Assembly: GCF_014647855.1 (NCBI RefSeq)
Contig: NZ_BMPZ01000003.1
Coordinates: 186,001 to 250,000, forward strand
Length of the DNA stretch: 64,000 nt
Origin: Shewanella gelidii
GTDB lineage: Bacteria > Pseudomonadota > Gammaproteobacteria > Enterobacterales > Shewanellaceae
Reading direction: 5' to 3'
The notes beneath the pieces are model-generated. The model had not been told where the DNA came from and did not search any database. It saw nothing but the letters and a program-made list of their open reading frames with translations. Shown here in pieces: positions 26,324-36,602 of the stretch. A program made the translations under genes and the position numbers. The first letter of the stretch is position 1. The number at the start of each line of letters is the position of its first letter.

Positions 26324-26665
26324 ATGTTCAAAGCTGATAATTCGCACGCTCATCTGCTTCTATTTGCAACCCTGCTGTTTAGTACACCTCTATTCGCCGA
26401 CGAACCCAACTCCATCGAGACTGAAGTAGAGCATTACCAAGCCATTAAGCTGGTTAATCAAGGCCATATAACATCTTTAGACACCCATTTAACGCGACTC
26501 AACCTCAATTGCAATTTGGTGGACGCAACCTTATTTCAAATAGGAAGCAAATGGCGGTATGATTTACACCTGATGACCTTTTCTGGCGAAGCGATCTTCC
26601 TAGAAATCGATGCAAAGACCAGTGAGCTCTATTCGCCACAAACCATCTTGATAGGATGTCTATAA
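26324..26665 (+). CDS. PepSY-domain periplasmic protein
   Basis: A 113-residue protein with a cleavable signal peptide (about 1-24, ending LFADE) and a PepSY-like domain (about 35-105), seen as YQAIKLVNQG, WRYDLHLMTFSGEAIFLEIDAKTSELY. PepSY domains often inhibit proteases or modulate sensor kinases. It is one base from the response regulator gene, so it is the first gene of a three-gene signalling operon. A role as accessory sensor for the kinase is inferred. Two cysteines (C58 and C112) could form a disulfide. Confidence 0.8.
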   Translation: MFKADNSHAHLLLFATLLFSTPLFADEPNSIETEVEHYQAIKLVNQGHITSLDTHLTRLNLNCNLVDATLFQIGSKWRYDLHLMTFSGEAIFLEIDAKTSELYSPQTILIGCL

Positions 26666-26666
26666 A

Positions 26667-27353
26667 TTGAAGTTACTTCTCGTCGAAGATAATACGTTAC
26701 TGATTAATGAGCTGCAAAAACAGCTCAAACAAGCCGGTTATGTAACAGATACAACAATGAGTGCCGTTGAAGCCGACTACCTCATTCAAGAAACTCAATA
26801 TGATTGTATTATTTTAGATATAGGATTGCCTGACGGTAACGGCTTAGAGTTGGTAACTCAATGGCGCAGCAGGGGCATCAGCACACCTGTCATCATGCTC
26901 ACTGCAAGAGGCCAATGGCATGAGAAAGTTGAAGGATTCAATGCAGGTGCAGATGATTATCTTGGCAAACCATTCCATACCCAAGAACTACTGGCTCGCG
27001 TTCAAGCGCTGATTAGTCGAGCGCATGGTCGCGCCAATCAGGGCAGCAAACTTCTAAGCTACGCCGGTATTACACTCGATGAGACCCAGCAACGGGTTGA
27101 GCTCAAAGGTGAGCAATATGAGCTCACCGCCATGGAGTTTAGACTGTTAAAGATTTTTTTGATGTCCCCTAAAATGTTGATGTCGAAAGCACAACTCACA
27201 GATAAGCTGTATCAATTTGACGATGAGAAAGAAAGCAATGTCGTCGAGGTCTATGTGACGCACTTACGTAAAAAGCTTGGTAAAACTGCAATTGAAACTC
27301 GCCGCGGTCAAGGCTATATCTTCCATGGACTCAACGAAAACAACGCGTCATGA
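26667..27353 (+). CDS. OmpR/PhoP-family response regulator
   Basis: A 228-residue regulator with a receiver domain (1-120; phospho-acceptor D51, acidic pair E7-D8, K101 in LGKPF) and an OmpR-type winged helix (130-225; VEVYVTHLRKKLG and TRRGQGYIF). It is closest in feel to PhoP/QseB. TTG start. It overlaps the downstream kinase gene by four bases and follows the PepSY gene by one base, so the three are one transcript. Target genes are unknown. Confidence 0.93.
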   Translation: MKLLLVEDNTLLINELQKQLKQAGYVTDTTMSAVEADYLIQETQYDCIILDIGLPDGNGLELVTQWRSRGISTPVIMLTARGQWHEKVEGFNAGADDYLGKPFHTQELLARVQALISRAHGRANQGSKLLSYAGITLDETQQRVELKGEQYELTAMEFRLLKIFLMSPKMLMSKAQLTDKLYQFDDEKESNVVEVYVTHLRKKLGKTAIETRRGQGYIFHGLNENNAS

Positions 27354-28687
27354 TTTCGATTCGTACCAAGTTGAGCCTCTGGCTATCTGCGCTGGTGATA
27401 GTCAGTACAGTCATCGGACTACTTGTGTTCGAAACCATGCTCCGACATGCTTTTCATGATTCAATTATCAATCGCTTAGAAGAAGATTTACAACAAGTCG
27501 TACATAATACTCACCTTCATGAAGGTGAAATCAGTATTGATCAATCTCAGCTCTCAGACTTTTATAATCCGGCATATTCAGGCCGCTACTACCAACTCGA
27601 TCTACCAGACCAAGTGATTCGCTCACGATCTCTTTGGGATCGTCAGCTAAACATTAAAACCTTAGCTCTCGGTCAAACACGAGCTTGGCAAGCGAAAGGA
27701 CCACTCAATCATGATATGCAACTCCTCTCTATCGGCCTTGCATCTGAGTCTGCACACATTGATGCCACACTCACGGTGGCGCAGGATCTGAGTATCGGCC
27801 GCCAAGTTTTCAGTGAAATATACGGTTTTAAATTAATGGTTAACCTGCTGCTTCTGCTTGCGATGTTAACCGGTATATTTTTGGTCCTTCGACAATCTTT
27901 CAAACCCCTTGCCCACGTACAACAATCTCTGAACAAGTTACGCGAAGGCGAAATTAGCTCACTTGATTTGGGCAAAATTCCACCAGAAATCAAACCGCTT
28001 GCCGACACTTATAATGAGCTACTTGACTACACCAGTAAACAAATCGCCCGCAGCCGCAACAATCTTGGCAACCTCAGTCATGGGTTAAAAACGCCTTTGG
28101 CGGTGATGCAACAACAAGTCGAAGCACTCGGCTTGAGCGACCCCGAAAAAGCACAGGCACTTCAGCAACAAATTACGCTCATCCATAAAATGATTGAACG
28201 CAAGCTCGCTGCAGCAAGAGCAACTGGAGACCTATTGCCGGCTTCACAATTGAGTGTGCCCGTTGATCTTGAAAGCCTAATACAAACACTCGATAAAGTG
28301 CATCAGCATCGACACGTTAGCTGTCAAATGGATATACAGCCCAACATTAACCGTTTACCCATCCACCGGGAAGATGGCATGGAGCTAATCGGCAACCTAC
28401 TTGATAACGCTTATAAGTGGGCACATAGCCAAGTCACGGTACATATTACTGAAAAGGATCATGTTTTTTCATTGCAGATTGAAGACGATGGTCCAGGGGT
28501 CGAAGACGAACAGCTCGAACAACTGACAGCACGGGGCATTCGACTAGACGAGTCAGTTAGTGGTCATGGGCTCGGTTTGTCCATTGTCAAAGATATTGCA
28601 GAACAGTATGAATTTGAGCTTATCTTTGGCAACAAGGGGCCATTAGGTGGTTTAGATATCACCTTACAAATGCCCAATAAACCCTAG
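27350..28687 (+). CDS. Sensor histidine kinase (PhoQ-like)
   Basis: An inner-membrane kinase of 445 residues. TM1 is about 8-28 and a periplasmic sensor domain of about 130 residues follows. TM2 is about 160-181, followed by a HAMP-like linker, a dimerisation domain with phospho-acceptor H244 in NLSHGLKTPL, and an ATPase domain with NLLDNAYKW (N box), DDGPG and GHGLGLSIV. LSHGLKTPL is typical of PhoQ-type kinases. The periplasmic domain is adjacent to the location of the PepSY protein encoded in the same operon. Confidence 0.93.
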   Translation: MISIRTKLSLWLSALVIVSTVIGLLVFETMLRHAFHDSIINRLEEDLQQVVHNTHLHEGEISIDQSQLSDFYNPAYSGRYYQLDLPDQVIRSRSLWDRQLNIKTLALGQTRAWQAKGPLNHDMQLLSIGLASESAHIDATLTVAQDLSIGRQVFSEIYGFKLMVNLLLLLAMLTGIFLVLRQSFKPLAHVQQSLNKLREGEISSLDLGKIPPEIKPLADTYNELLDYTSKQIARSRNNLGNLSHGLKTPLAVMQQQVEALGLSDPEKAQALQQQITLIHKMIERKLAAARATGDLLPASQLSVPVDLESLIQTLDKVHQHRHVSCQMDIQPNINRLPIHREDGMELIGNLLDNAYKWAHSQVTVHITEKDHVFSLQIEDDGPGVEDEQLEQLTARGIRLDESVSGHGLGLSIVKDIAEQYEFELIFGNKGPLGGLDITLQMPNKP

Positions 28688-28826
28688 CGTATTTCGCAAA
28701 GCTTAGCTCCAAATTTCGTTCACCTTAAGATTCAAAGCACAGTCATTTTCATCAGCAATGTTTGTGGCGAAATATCAATAGCTAAACTAGTCTTTTAGAT
28801 ATGTTGAATCCTAGCTAAGGGACGCT

Positions 28827-30110
28827 ATGTTCTTTAAAGAAACCCACGGTGAATTACTGTCCACAATCGAAGTCATTGGTGCAAGCTTTGCTGTTTATGA
28901 ATACAGTCCAGAGTCCAATAATTTCTTTATGGTCAGTTGCAATACACTGTATGAAGATATTCTAGGTTTTGATAAAAAGGACGCTATCAACAAGCCCATT
29001 GATACTCTGTTTCCTCGCTACATTAGCGAGCAAATGTATAGCTCATTTACAGAATGTAAGTCGAAAGAGTCTGCTTGCGAGTCTGAGTTTTTTGTCGATT
29101 ACAAAGCTTCTGAGCGTTGGTGGCGATCGATCGTCTCTCCCATCGTGGATCCACACTCCCCCAATATTCGAATTATTCAAACCTGTGTTGAAATCACAGA
29201 GAAAAAGAAGCTTGAAAAGCAGCTCGATGTCACCATGAAGCGCTATGAAGCCGTCGTACAAACAGCATATGATGGCATTATTACCATTGATGAAAACCAA
29301 GATATCAAGCTCATTAATAGTTCAGCACAAAAGATCTTTGGCATGTCTGAATCTGAAGGTATAGGCATGCCGCTCACAGAATTGCTTCCACACAAATATC
29401 GGCCCAACCACAATCAATATGTGTCAGGGTTTCGAAATTCAAAAGTCGACTCTCGCCCCATGCAAACTCGTGCTTCCGTCCGCGGGCTAAGGCGCGATGG
29501 TACTGAGTTTTCTATTGAAGTCACCATCTCTAAAATCAATGTGGATGACCGTGTCGAGATGACCGCAGTAATACGAGATATCTCGGAGCGCAATAAACTG
29601 ATGGAGGAGCTCGTTACAGCCTCGCAAGAAGATTCTCTTACAAACCTTTATAACCGGCGCCAATTCACCAAAATTTTAACCAAGGAGATTTCTCGTGCGC
29701 AGCGGTATTTGCGCCCCTTTAGTTTATTTATGCTTGATATTGATTACTTTAAAAATATCAATGACAAGTATGGCCATGACGCTGGTGATGAAGTTCTTGT
29801 GCGCCTATCGGGCATTCTAAAACATAATACACGAGAATCTGACTCGGTCTGCCGTTGGGGGGGAGAGGAATTCTTGGTTTTAATGCCAGAAACCCACGAA
29901 GAAACCACTTACGATCTCGCAGAAAAATTGCGACAAAAAATTGCAGAAGCGCCGTTTGAGTTTAACGGGGAGAAAACTCAAATCACAGTTTCCATTGGTA
30001 TCACCACATTTCGAGGGGGTGATATTGATGTAGAAACCACGGTATCAACAGTCGATGAATTAATGTACCAAGCAAAACATGCAGGCCGTAACACTATCAT
30101 TCAAGGTTAA
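28827..30110 (+). CDS. PAS-PAS-GGDEF diguanylate cyclase
   Basis: The 427 residues hold two PAS domains (about 10-125 and 135-255) and a GGDEF domain (about 265-427) with an intact GGEEF at 345-349. An inhibitory RxxD site (R336-D339) is exactly five residues upstream of it, so it should make c-di-GMP under product inhibition. There is no membrane segment, so a cytoplasmic ligand, redox or light signal is likely. AAGGGA precedes the ATG. It stands alone between two terminator-bounded units. Confidence 0.94.
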   Translation: MFFKETHGELLSTIEVIGASFAVYEYSPESNNFFMVSCNTLYEDILGFDKKDAINKPIDTLFPRYISEQMYSSFTECKSKESACESEFFVDYKASERWWRSIVSPIVDPHSPNIRIIQTCVEITEKKKLEKQLDVTMKRYEAVVQTAYDGIITIDENQDIKLINSSAQKIFGMSESEGIGMPLTELLPHKYRPNHNQYVSGFRNSKVDSRPMQTRASVRGLRRDGTEFSIEVTISKINVDDRVEMTAVIRDISERNKLMEELVTASQEDSLTNLYNRRQFTKILTKEISRAQRYLRPFSLFMLDIDYFKNINDKYGHDAGDEVLVRLSGILKHNTRESDSVCRWGGEEFLVLMPETHEETTYDLAEKLRQKIAEAPFEFNGEKTQITVSIGITTFRGGDIDVETTVSTVDELMYQAKHAGRNTIIQG

Positions 30111-30115
30111 ACGTA

Positions 30116-30142
30116 AAAAAGCTAAGCAGGGCTTAGCTTTTT
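30116..30142. terminator. Bidirectional Rho-independent terminator
   Basis: A 12-bp stem, AAAAAGCTAAGC and complement, with loop AGG. A T-run follows on both strands. It ends the diguanylate cyclase transcript and, from the other side, the DUF1338 gene 98 bases away. Confidence 0.85.
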
Positions 30143-30239
30143 GGATTTAATCGGAAAATTTGTCGGTCATTAGGCTAGTGCATGCTGAAGGCATCACCTT
30201 AATACTTCACTGTTACAAACCAACCGATTAGATTCGCTC

Positions 30240-31037
30240 TTATTGAGCATTTGTACTCTCAAATATTTTGTCTGCCGACGCTGCAACAAAACCAGTATAG
30301 ATGTCACCGTCGGGCTTTGGGTAGCGTAGTGCAAACTCATAGAAGCAACTGGGGATCTCAGCTGACATATCGGCAAACTCAAGATTGATCTTGTCGGCCA
30401 TTGTTGACGATTGCTCCAAGAGAACTTCCGCTGAACCTTTAATTTCTCCACCAGCACTATTCAGCACAAAACCGGCTTGCTTTAACGATTCATTTACCGC
30501 TTCAATTGTGTCGTACTTTTCTAAATGGTTTATCGATACAGTAAAATGATTCGCACGATAACCAAAAGCAGCAACCCAGGCCGCATACTCACTTTCAGCG
30601 AGTAACGACTGATAAGTTTTATAATCGACCTGCCAGTGGGGACCAGAATAAATGAAATTATCCGCTGTAGTGGCCTCAACATCCACTTGCTCAATTAAAG
30701 CGTGAACCGTAGCCTGCAGTTCAGGGCTAAATGCTTCCACTATTAACTCAGAAATAAAAACTTTCGGCTGGGTTGGATCTGGATGCTCAAAATGTTTTGC
30801 GACTAATTTCTTGGCTTCAAACCGATAATCACCACAAGCTTTATAACCGAGTGCTTCAAAATGAGCTGCCAGCACGTCAAGGTTCACTTTAGCAATATTG
30901 AAGGTTCGCAGTGCAATGTGATCATTCACTATCGGCTGGCCTTCACTTAATAACGCATGCACTTTCGCCGCAGAAGGCGTCATTTCGATATAGTCTTGCC
31001 ATAGAGCGTCAAACAATGCATTTACATCAGTATGCAT
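30240..31037 (-). CDS. DUF1338 / VOC-type oxygenase (2-oxoadipate dioxygenase-like)
   Basis: A 265-residue protein of the DUF1338 group. The family member HglS converts 2-oxoadipate to 2-hydroxyglutarate in lysine breakdown using Fe(II). Plausible iron ligands here are His in NDHIALRTF, His in ANHFTVSINH and Glu in CFYEFALRYP. The Arg four residues after the first His is kept. It is much shorter than HglS (about 460 residues), so the substrate may differ. I start at ATG 31037, which has GGAG upstream; a longer frame to 31133 lacks support. It follows astD across a terminator. Confidence 0.82.
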   Translation of the reverse strand: MHTDVNALFDALWQDYIEMTPSAAKVHALLSEGQPIVNDHIALRTFNIAKVNLDVLAAHFEALGYKACGDYRFEAKKLVAKHFEHPDPTQPKVFISELIVEAFSPELQATVHALIEQVDVEATTADNFIYSGPHWQVDYKTYQSLLAESEYAAWVAAFGYRANHFTVSINHLEKYDTIEAVNESLKQAGFVLNSAGGEIKGSAEVLLEQSSTMADKINLEFADMSAEIPSCFYEFALRYPKPDGDIYTGFVAASADKIFESTNAQ

Positions 31038-31134
31038 AGTATTCTCCTTTACTACATTTGATAAAAAATACACCGCAATGGCCATTGAGCTTGAAGCTCT
31101 GCCTACAACAGGGCGCAAATCTGTTTGATACAAA

Positions 31135-31163
31135 AAAGGGAAGCGCTATTTGCACTTCCCTTT
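31135..31163 (-). terminator. Rho-independent terminator after astD
   Basis: A 9-bp stem AAAGGGAAG/CTTCCCTTT with an 11-base loop and, on the minus strand, a run of six T. It lies seven bases past the astD stop, so it ends the astCAD operon before the DUF1338 gene. Confidence 0.85.
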
Positions 31164-31169
31164 CTCAAT

Positions 31170-32630
31170 TTATAGTGACAATCCGGGGCTCAATGCCGCT
31201 GGCATGCTCACTTGATCAGCTTCGACTGAAGCGACTGGGTACGCACAATAGTCAGCAGCATAAAATGCGCTAGCTCTGTGATTCCCTGAAGCACCCACCC
31301 CACCAAACGGTGCAGCACCAGAAGCGCCTGTAATCTGCTTGTTCCAGTTCACAATCCCCGCACGAATGCGTGCAAGGAAATAGTCGTAATCATCGCGGCT
31401 ATCAGCAAGAAGCCCCGCGGATAATCCATAGCGGGTATTGTTCGCCAGCTCAATCGCTTCATCAAACTCACTATAACGAATCACTTGTAATAGCGGGCCA
31501 AAGTATTCCTCATCAGGCAACTCTATCACTTGCGTCACATCAATGAGACCTGGAGAGACAAGCCCCGTTGCAGGCTCAAGATGCTTGAGTTCAACCAAGG
31601 CGGTGCCACCTAAATTAACTAAGTTGCGCTGAGCTTCCACCATTCCTTTTGCCGCAGTTTCAGAGATCATAGAGCCCATAAATGGTTGCGGTGTAGCGTT
31701 CCAAGGTGCCACGTGGATCTTCTTAACCGCTTCTACCAGTTGCGAAATGAGTTCATCGCCTTTTGCACCCTTTTCAACGTAGAGACGACGGGCACATGTG
31801 CAACGCTGGCCTGCTGAAATATACGCAGACTGAATAATGTCATGAACCGCAGCCTGAGTATCTGCAACATCTTTCACGATCAGCGGGTTATTCCCCCCCA
31901 TTTCAAGCGCGAGAATTTTTCCTGGCTCACCAGCATACTGTTGATGTAGCAGGTGACCGGTTCTTGAACTCCCAGTAAAAAAGAGGCCATCAATTTGAGG
32001 GTGCGCCGCAAGAGCTTTACCAGTTTCGACTTCGCCTTGAACGAGATTAAGCACACCTTTGGGTAACCCGGCTTTCTCCCAAAGCTGCACCATAAGCTCG
32101 GCAACTTTCGGAGTTAATTCTGACGGCTTAAATACAACCGTGTTACCAGCAATTAAGGCTGGAACAATATGACCATTAGGAAGATGACCAGGAAAATTGT
32201 AGGGGCCAAATACAGCTACAACACCATGTGGCTTATGTCGAAGTACAGCACGCCCTGCAGGTATATCACTTTCTGTTTGCCCCGTACGCTTATGATACGC
32301 ACTAATAGACAAACCAATTTTTCCTATCATGGCGCCCGCTTCAGTCGCAGTCTCCCATTGAGGCTTCCCTGTTTCTTGTGCAATTGTTTCGCCGATCAAG
32401 CCTTTGGACTCCTCAAGCTGTGCTTTATAGGCTTCAATAATTGCTACGCGAGCGTCAAACCCCAACATGAACCAATCGAATTGCGCTTCTCGCGCAGCCA
32501 TCACGGCTTGCTGGACTTGTTCGTTGGTGGCCGTTAAACCTTGCCAAATTACTTGTTGATTTGCAGGATTGCTAGACGTCATTGAATGTCCAGCCCCAGC
32601 TTGCCATTGGCCATTTATAAATTGTGTCAT
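31170..32630 (-). CDS. astD: N-succinylglutamate 5-semialdehyde dehydrogenase
   Basis: Fourth enzyme of the arginine succinyltransferase pathway, oxidising succinylglutamate semialdehyde to succinylglutamate with NAD. The 486-residue aldehyde dehydrogenase has the general base E243 (LEMGGNNPL), nucleophile C277 (GQRCTCARR) and NAD-binding FTGSSRTG. It is ten bases downstream of astA with GGAG before the ATG. AstB and AstE are not in the window and must be elsewhere for the pathway to run. Confidence 0.95.
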   Translation of the reverse strand: MTQFINGQWQAGAGHSMTSSNPANQQVIWQGLTATNEQVQQAVMAAREAQFDWFMLGFDARVAIIEAYKAQLEESKGLIGETIAQETGKPQWETATEAGAMIGKIGLSISAYHKRTGQTESDIPAGRAVLRHKPHGVVAVFGPYNFPGHLPNGHIVPALIAGNTVVFKPSELTPKVAELMVQLWEKAGLPKGVLNLVQGEVETGKALAAHPQIDGLFFTGSSRTGHLLHQQYAGEPGKILALEMGGNNPLIVKDVADTQAAVHDIIQSAYISAGQRCTCARRLYVEKGAKGDELISQLVEAVKKIHVAPWNATPQPFMGSMISETAAKGMVEAQRNLVNLGGTALVELKHLEPATGLVSPGLIDVTQVIELPDEEYFGPLLQVIRYSEFDEAIELANNTRYGLSAGLLADSRDDYDYFLARIRAGIVNWNKQITGASGAAPFGGVGASGNHRASAFYAADYCAYPVASVEADQVSMPAALSPGLSL

Positions 32631-32640
32631 CTAAAGCTCC

Positions 32641-33660
32641 TTACATTGCTAGGATACGAACCGTATCACCAGACTTGACCTTCAAGGCCTTAGCTAATTC
32701 TGCAGATATGACGACAGACTCAGATTCGTCAGTTACATCCAATTGCGCTTCTGTCGCTCGGTATTGCGCAACTTCAGAGTTGGCAATAATATAACTTGCA
32801 CCCGTCGATTCTTGTTCACCGACTTCGACCACAAGAGATTGGCTCTCGCGCACAGAACGAATATCATTTAAGCGGCACTCAACCGTTGGACCACCATCAA
32901 AAATATCAACATAACCTCGGTTCCTGAAACCTTCAGAGTTCAATAGTTTCAAGGCGGGCACCGTACTTGAGTGCACCTCACCAATCACTTCCTGTGCCTC
33001 TTTAGGTAACATGCAAACATAGACCGGACCTCTAGGCATCATCTCCGCCATAAATGACTTCTGACCTAGGCCAGATAAATAGTCCGCCTGCACAAAATCG
33101 ATACCGATAAAGTTCTCTTGTAACCACCCATAAAATGGTGAGTTACCGCGGTCATCACTTACACCTCGCATCTCCGCAATGACAGGTTCACCAAAACGCG
33201 CTTTATGTTGCGCTAAAAACAAAAAGCGGCTTCGAGACAATAAACGCCCGTTGTTTCCCTGGCGATAAGATTGACGCAGGAACAAAGAACATAACTCTGC
33301 TGCACCCGTATAGTCATGGCACAAGCTTAGGGTTTCAACTTCGTTGCGAACACCAATCTGCCCTGAATGATAGACTTCGGTACCGAGTCTATAGTGATAA
33401 AAGGCATCGGCTGTGCCTACTGCGGCTTCTAAACCACAGGTACCGACAACCTCTCCTGTTTCGGTGTCTTCCAGCACCATGAAATAGCCTTCATCCCCAG
33501 GCTGAGTTACCGTCTTATTAAATGAAGATTCTGCGCGTGCAATTTTTTTAGTCAATAACTCTTCATTTACCGGCAAGGATGTAAACCCATGCCCTGATTC
33601 GACGGCGATTTGCATCAGCGCATCAATATCGCTGGCGCAAATCGGACGGATAATTAGCAT
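32641..33660 (-). CDS. astA: Arginine N-succinyltransferase
   Basis: First enzyme of the AST pathway, transferring succinyl from succinyl-CoA to arginine. The 339-residue length matches. MLIIRPI at the N-terminus, GVRNEVETLSLCHDYTG, GRLLSRSRFLFLA and FDGGPTVEC are typical of AstA. It lies between astC and astD with AGGAAA before the ATG. An 8-bp hairpin lies in the 88-base gap upstream. Confidence 0.95.
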   Translation of the reverse strand: MLIIRPICASDIDALMQIAVESGHGFTSLPVNEELLTKKIARAESSFNKTVTQPGDEGYFMVLEDTETGEVVGTCGLEAAVGTADAFYHYRLGTEVYHSGQIGVRNEVETLSLCHDYTGAAELCSLFLRQSYRQGNNGRLLSRSRFLFLAQHKARFGEPVIAEMRGVSDDRGNSPFYGWLQENFIGIDFVQADYLSGLGQKSFMAEMMPRGPVYVCMLPKEAQEVIGEVHSSTVPALKLLNSEGFRNRGYVDIFDGGPTVECRLNDIRSVRESQSLVVEVGEQESTGASYIIANSEVAQYRATEAQLDVTDESESVVISAELAKALKVKSGDTVRILAM

Positions 33661-33688
33661 CTAGATATTTCCTCTCTAACAGCAAAGC

Positions 33689-33710
33689 GCGCTTGACTCT
33701 CCTCAAGCGC
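33689..33710 (-). other. Hairpin between astC and astA
   Basis: An 8-bp perfect stem (GCGCTTGA/TCAAGCGC) with a 6-base loop lies between astC and astA. It has no T-run, so it is not a simple terminator. It could stabilise the upstream message or set relative expression of the two genes. Confidence 0.55.
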
Positions 33711-33748
33711 ACTAAACCTTGAGTGAACTTTTGTGTTCACACGTCCAA

Positions 33749-34969
<1,221 letters not shown>

Positions 34970-35033
34970 CTAGGTTCCTTTCAATTGTATTGCACGGCTA
35001 AACCGCGCCGATAGCGGCTACCTGTCTAGGTTT

Positions 35034-35047
35034 GCCTTTGTGGCGCC
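35034..35047 (-). promoter_or_regulatory. Candidate sigma-54 promoter of astC
   Basis: On the minus strand GGCGCCACAAAGGC gives the invariant GG and GC dinucleotides with the required ten-base spacing. The surrounding bases match the consensus only in part: -24 reads AGGCGCC, -12 reads AGGCA. The predicted start lies about 55 bases before the astC ATG. E. coli astC is known to use sigma-54 with NtrC, which raises plausibility. Confidence 0.35.
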
Positions 35048-35238
35048 TAGGGTAGTTATTTTTATTAGGGGGTCATTAATAGCGAAATTGTGATCAAAAT
35101 ACTAGTTTTTCATACACCCTGTTAACACCAAGTTACACAGGACTGCATAAAGTTTGTCGTTTTAATACTAAGCAAGCGAATAAGGGCGGGTGTCGCAGCA
35201 TATTTAGTCATAAAAAAAGCTGTTTCAAGAAGTTACCT

Positions 35239-35267
35239 TTAGTTATTCAGCATAATTGAATAACTAA
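35239..35267. promoter_or_regulatory. Perfect 11-bp inverted repeat of unknown regulator
   Basis: Arms TTAGTTATTCA and TGAATAACTAA are separated by seven bases, with a further ACC/GGT pairing outside. The ATTCA-N7-TGAAT arrangement is what the facing halves of two ArgR boxes three bases apart would look like, but the outer halves do not match. It could be an operator for the ast operon or an enhancer-type site. There is no T-run, so it is not a terminator. Confidence 0.45.
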
Positions 35268-35350
35268 CGGTACAGAATCACACTAATTCAAGCCGTAACC
35301 TTGCTAAAAGTTGAAGCTCAGACACTACACTCCAGTCATCGGCGCAGTAG

Positions 35351-36493
35351 TTATAGCAGCTCCAATTTACGATAATTTTGCCCTTTAAGTCGAATTAGCT
35401 CTTGCTCTGTAAATTCATAGTAATCAAACATGACGCGCTTTTCTTGGGGCTCGATTTGCCGCATTTCCTCTAACAGCATCACTTTTGCGTAACAGCTCGC
35501 CTTGGCAATAAGTTTTGCATCTTCAGAAAGCTCGCGAAACACCATGGTTTGATCTATCTCGGTGAGAAGTGAGGAAAGCTTACTTTCTTTAAAATCAAGT
35601 AAATTGAGCAGCTGCCAGTTTAGCTCTGAGCCACGATTAAGCACTTGCTCCAAAACCGCTTGTGCTGGAAATTCGGTGGCAATGATTGCGTCATACACTT
35701 CTTTATCTCGGCTACCACTGGCTTCTCTTAACCAAGTTCCCCAAGTCTTTTCAAATAAACGCGCACTATTACCTAGGATCACTGAAGTGCCTAGCTGGCT
35801 TAATAAAGATACGCAATATAGCAAGCACTCGTTACGGCGATGTAAATTGGCAAGCGCTTTCACCGCAATCGCACTCACCACGCTATAACGCCACAGCTTA
35901 CGCTTTGTCCACAGTAAACTTGCATGTCCGCTGGGTAACCAGTGTCGCAGGCAATAATAAGGAATGATGGTTTTGAGGCTTTCAATGCCGACAAAGTTGA
36001 GAACCAACTTAATATCGGTCACTTTTACATCTGCTCGTTGTGGGCGTTTGGCGCGAAATGCTGGGCTATTGACCATCGTGAGCAAATCTTTAGCTATCCA
36101 AGATTGCCCAGCAATCATCGGGCGTAAGCGGTTTAAATCGAGATTCTTCGCTTGCAAAATCTCAAGCAACATCAATTGTGCTTGATCAACAGTAGCGCTT
36201 TTTAATACAAGCTCAGGTTGCGATAACTGATGCTCAATAGCATTGCACACGGTATCGGTTAGCTGTGTGGATATCGCCTCATAAATGGCTTTAGCATCAA
36301 TTTGTTTTTGTAGGCGCGCTAAAATCGCTTCACGCTCAATATCTAATTTACTTGCACTCGCTTCTAGCTCTGCATCGAGTTCATCAAACATGGCATTTGA
36401 TTTTTGCTTGCCCACAATCAGCTGCTGGTAGAGTCTTTTTTCAACATCCACTATTTTTCCTGTTTTTAGACCACCAGCTACTGAGATTGCCAC
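35351..36493 (-). CDS. HDOD-domain signalling protein
   Basis: A 380-residue protein with a helical, charged N-terminal region (1-100) and an HDOD domain (about 110-300) recognisable from LLTMVNSPAFR (137-147), LVLNFVGIESLKTII and the LLSQLGTSVIL helix. HDOD domains lack the HD catalytic residues and act as scaffolds in signalling, often with c-di-GMP proteins. No output domain is attached. GTG start with AGGA about 11 bases upstream. It stands alone. Confidence 0.82.
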   Translation of the reverse strand: MAISVAGGLKTGKIVDVEKRLYQQLIVGKQKSNAMFDELDAELEASASKLDIEREAILARLQKQIDAKAIYEAISTQLTDTVCNAIEHQLSQPELVLKSATVDQAQLMLLEILQAKNLDLNRLRPMIAGQSWIAKDLLTMVNSPAFRAKRPQRADVKVTDIKLVLNFVGIESLKTIIPYYCLRHWLPSGHASLLWTKRKLWRYSVVSAIAVKALANLHRRNECLLYCVSLLSQLGTSVILGNSARLFEKTWGTWLREASGSRDKEVYDAIIATEFPAQAVLEQVLNRGSELNWQLLNLLDFKESKLSSLLTEIDQTMVFRELSEDAKLIAKASCYAKVMLLEEMRQIEPQEKRVMFDYYEFTEQELIRLKGQNYRKLELL

Positions 36494-36571
36494 GTTATAG
36501 TTATCCTCACGATTGACGCGCTTAGGCTTACTTTATCTTTTTGAATTATATAACTGAATTGCGACCAATAA

Positions 36572-36594
36572 AAAGGCCTCTAGAGGAGGCCTTT
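36572..36594 (-). terminator. Rho-independent terminator after S9 peptidase gene
   Basis: A 9-bp stem AAAGGCCTC/GAGGCCTTT with a 5-base loop and a minus-strand TTTTTATT tail. It starts nine bases past the peptidase stop. Confidence 0.85.
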
Positions 36595-36602
36595 ACTCGG
36601 TT

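Noticed and set aside
31038..31133. Longer start for the DUF1338 protein
   Set aside because: The extension runs toward the astD terminator, and the ATG at 31037 has a clear GGAG.
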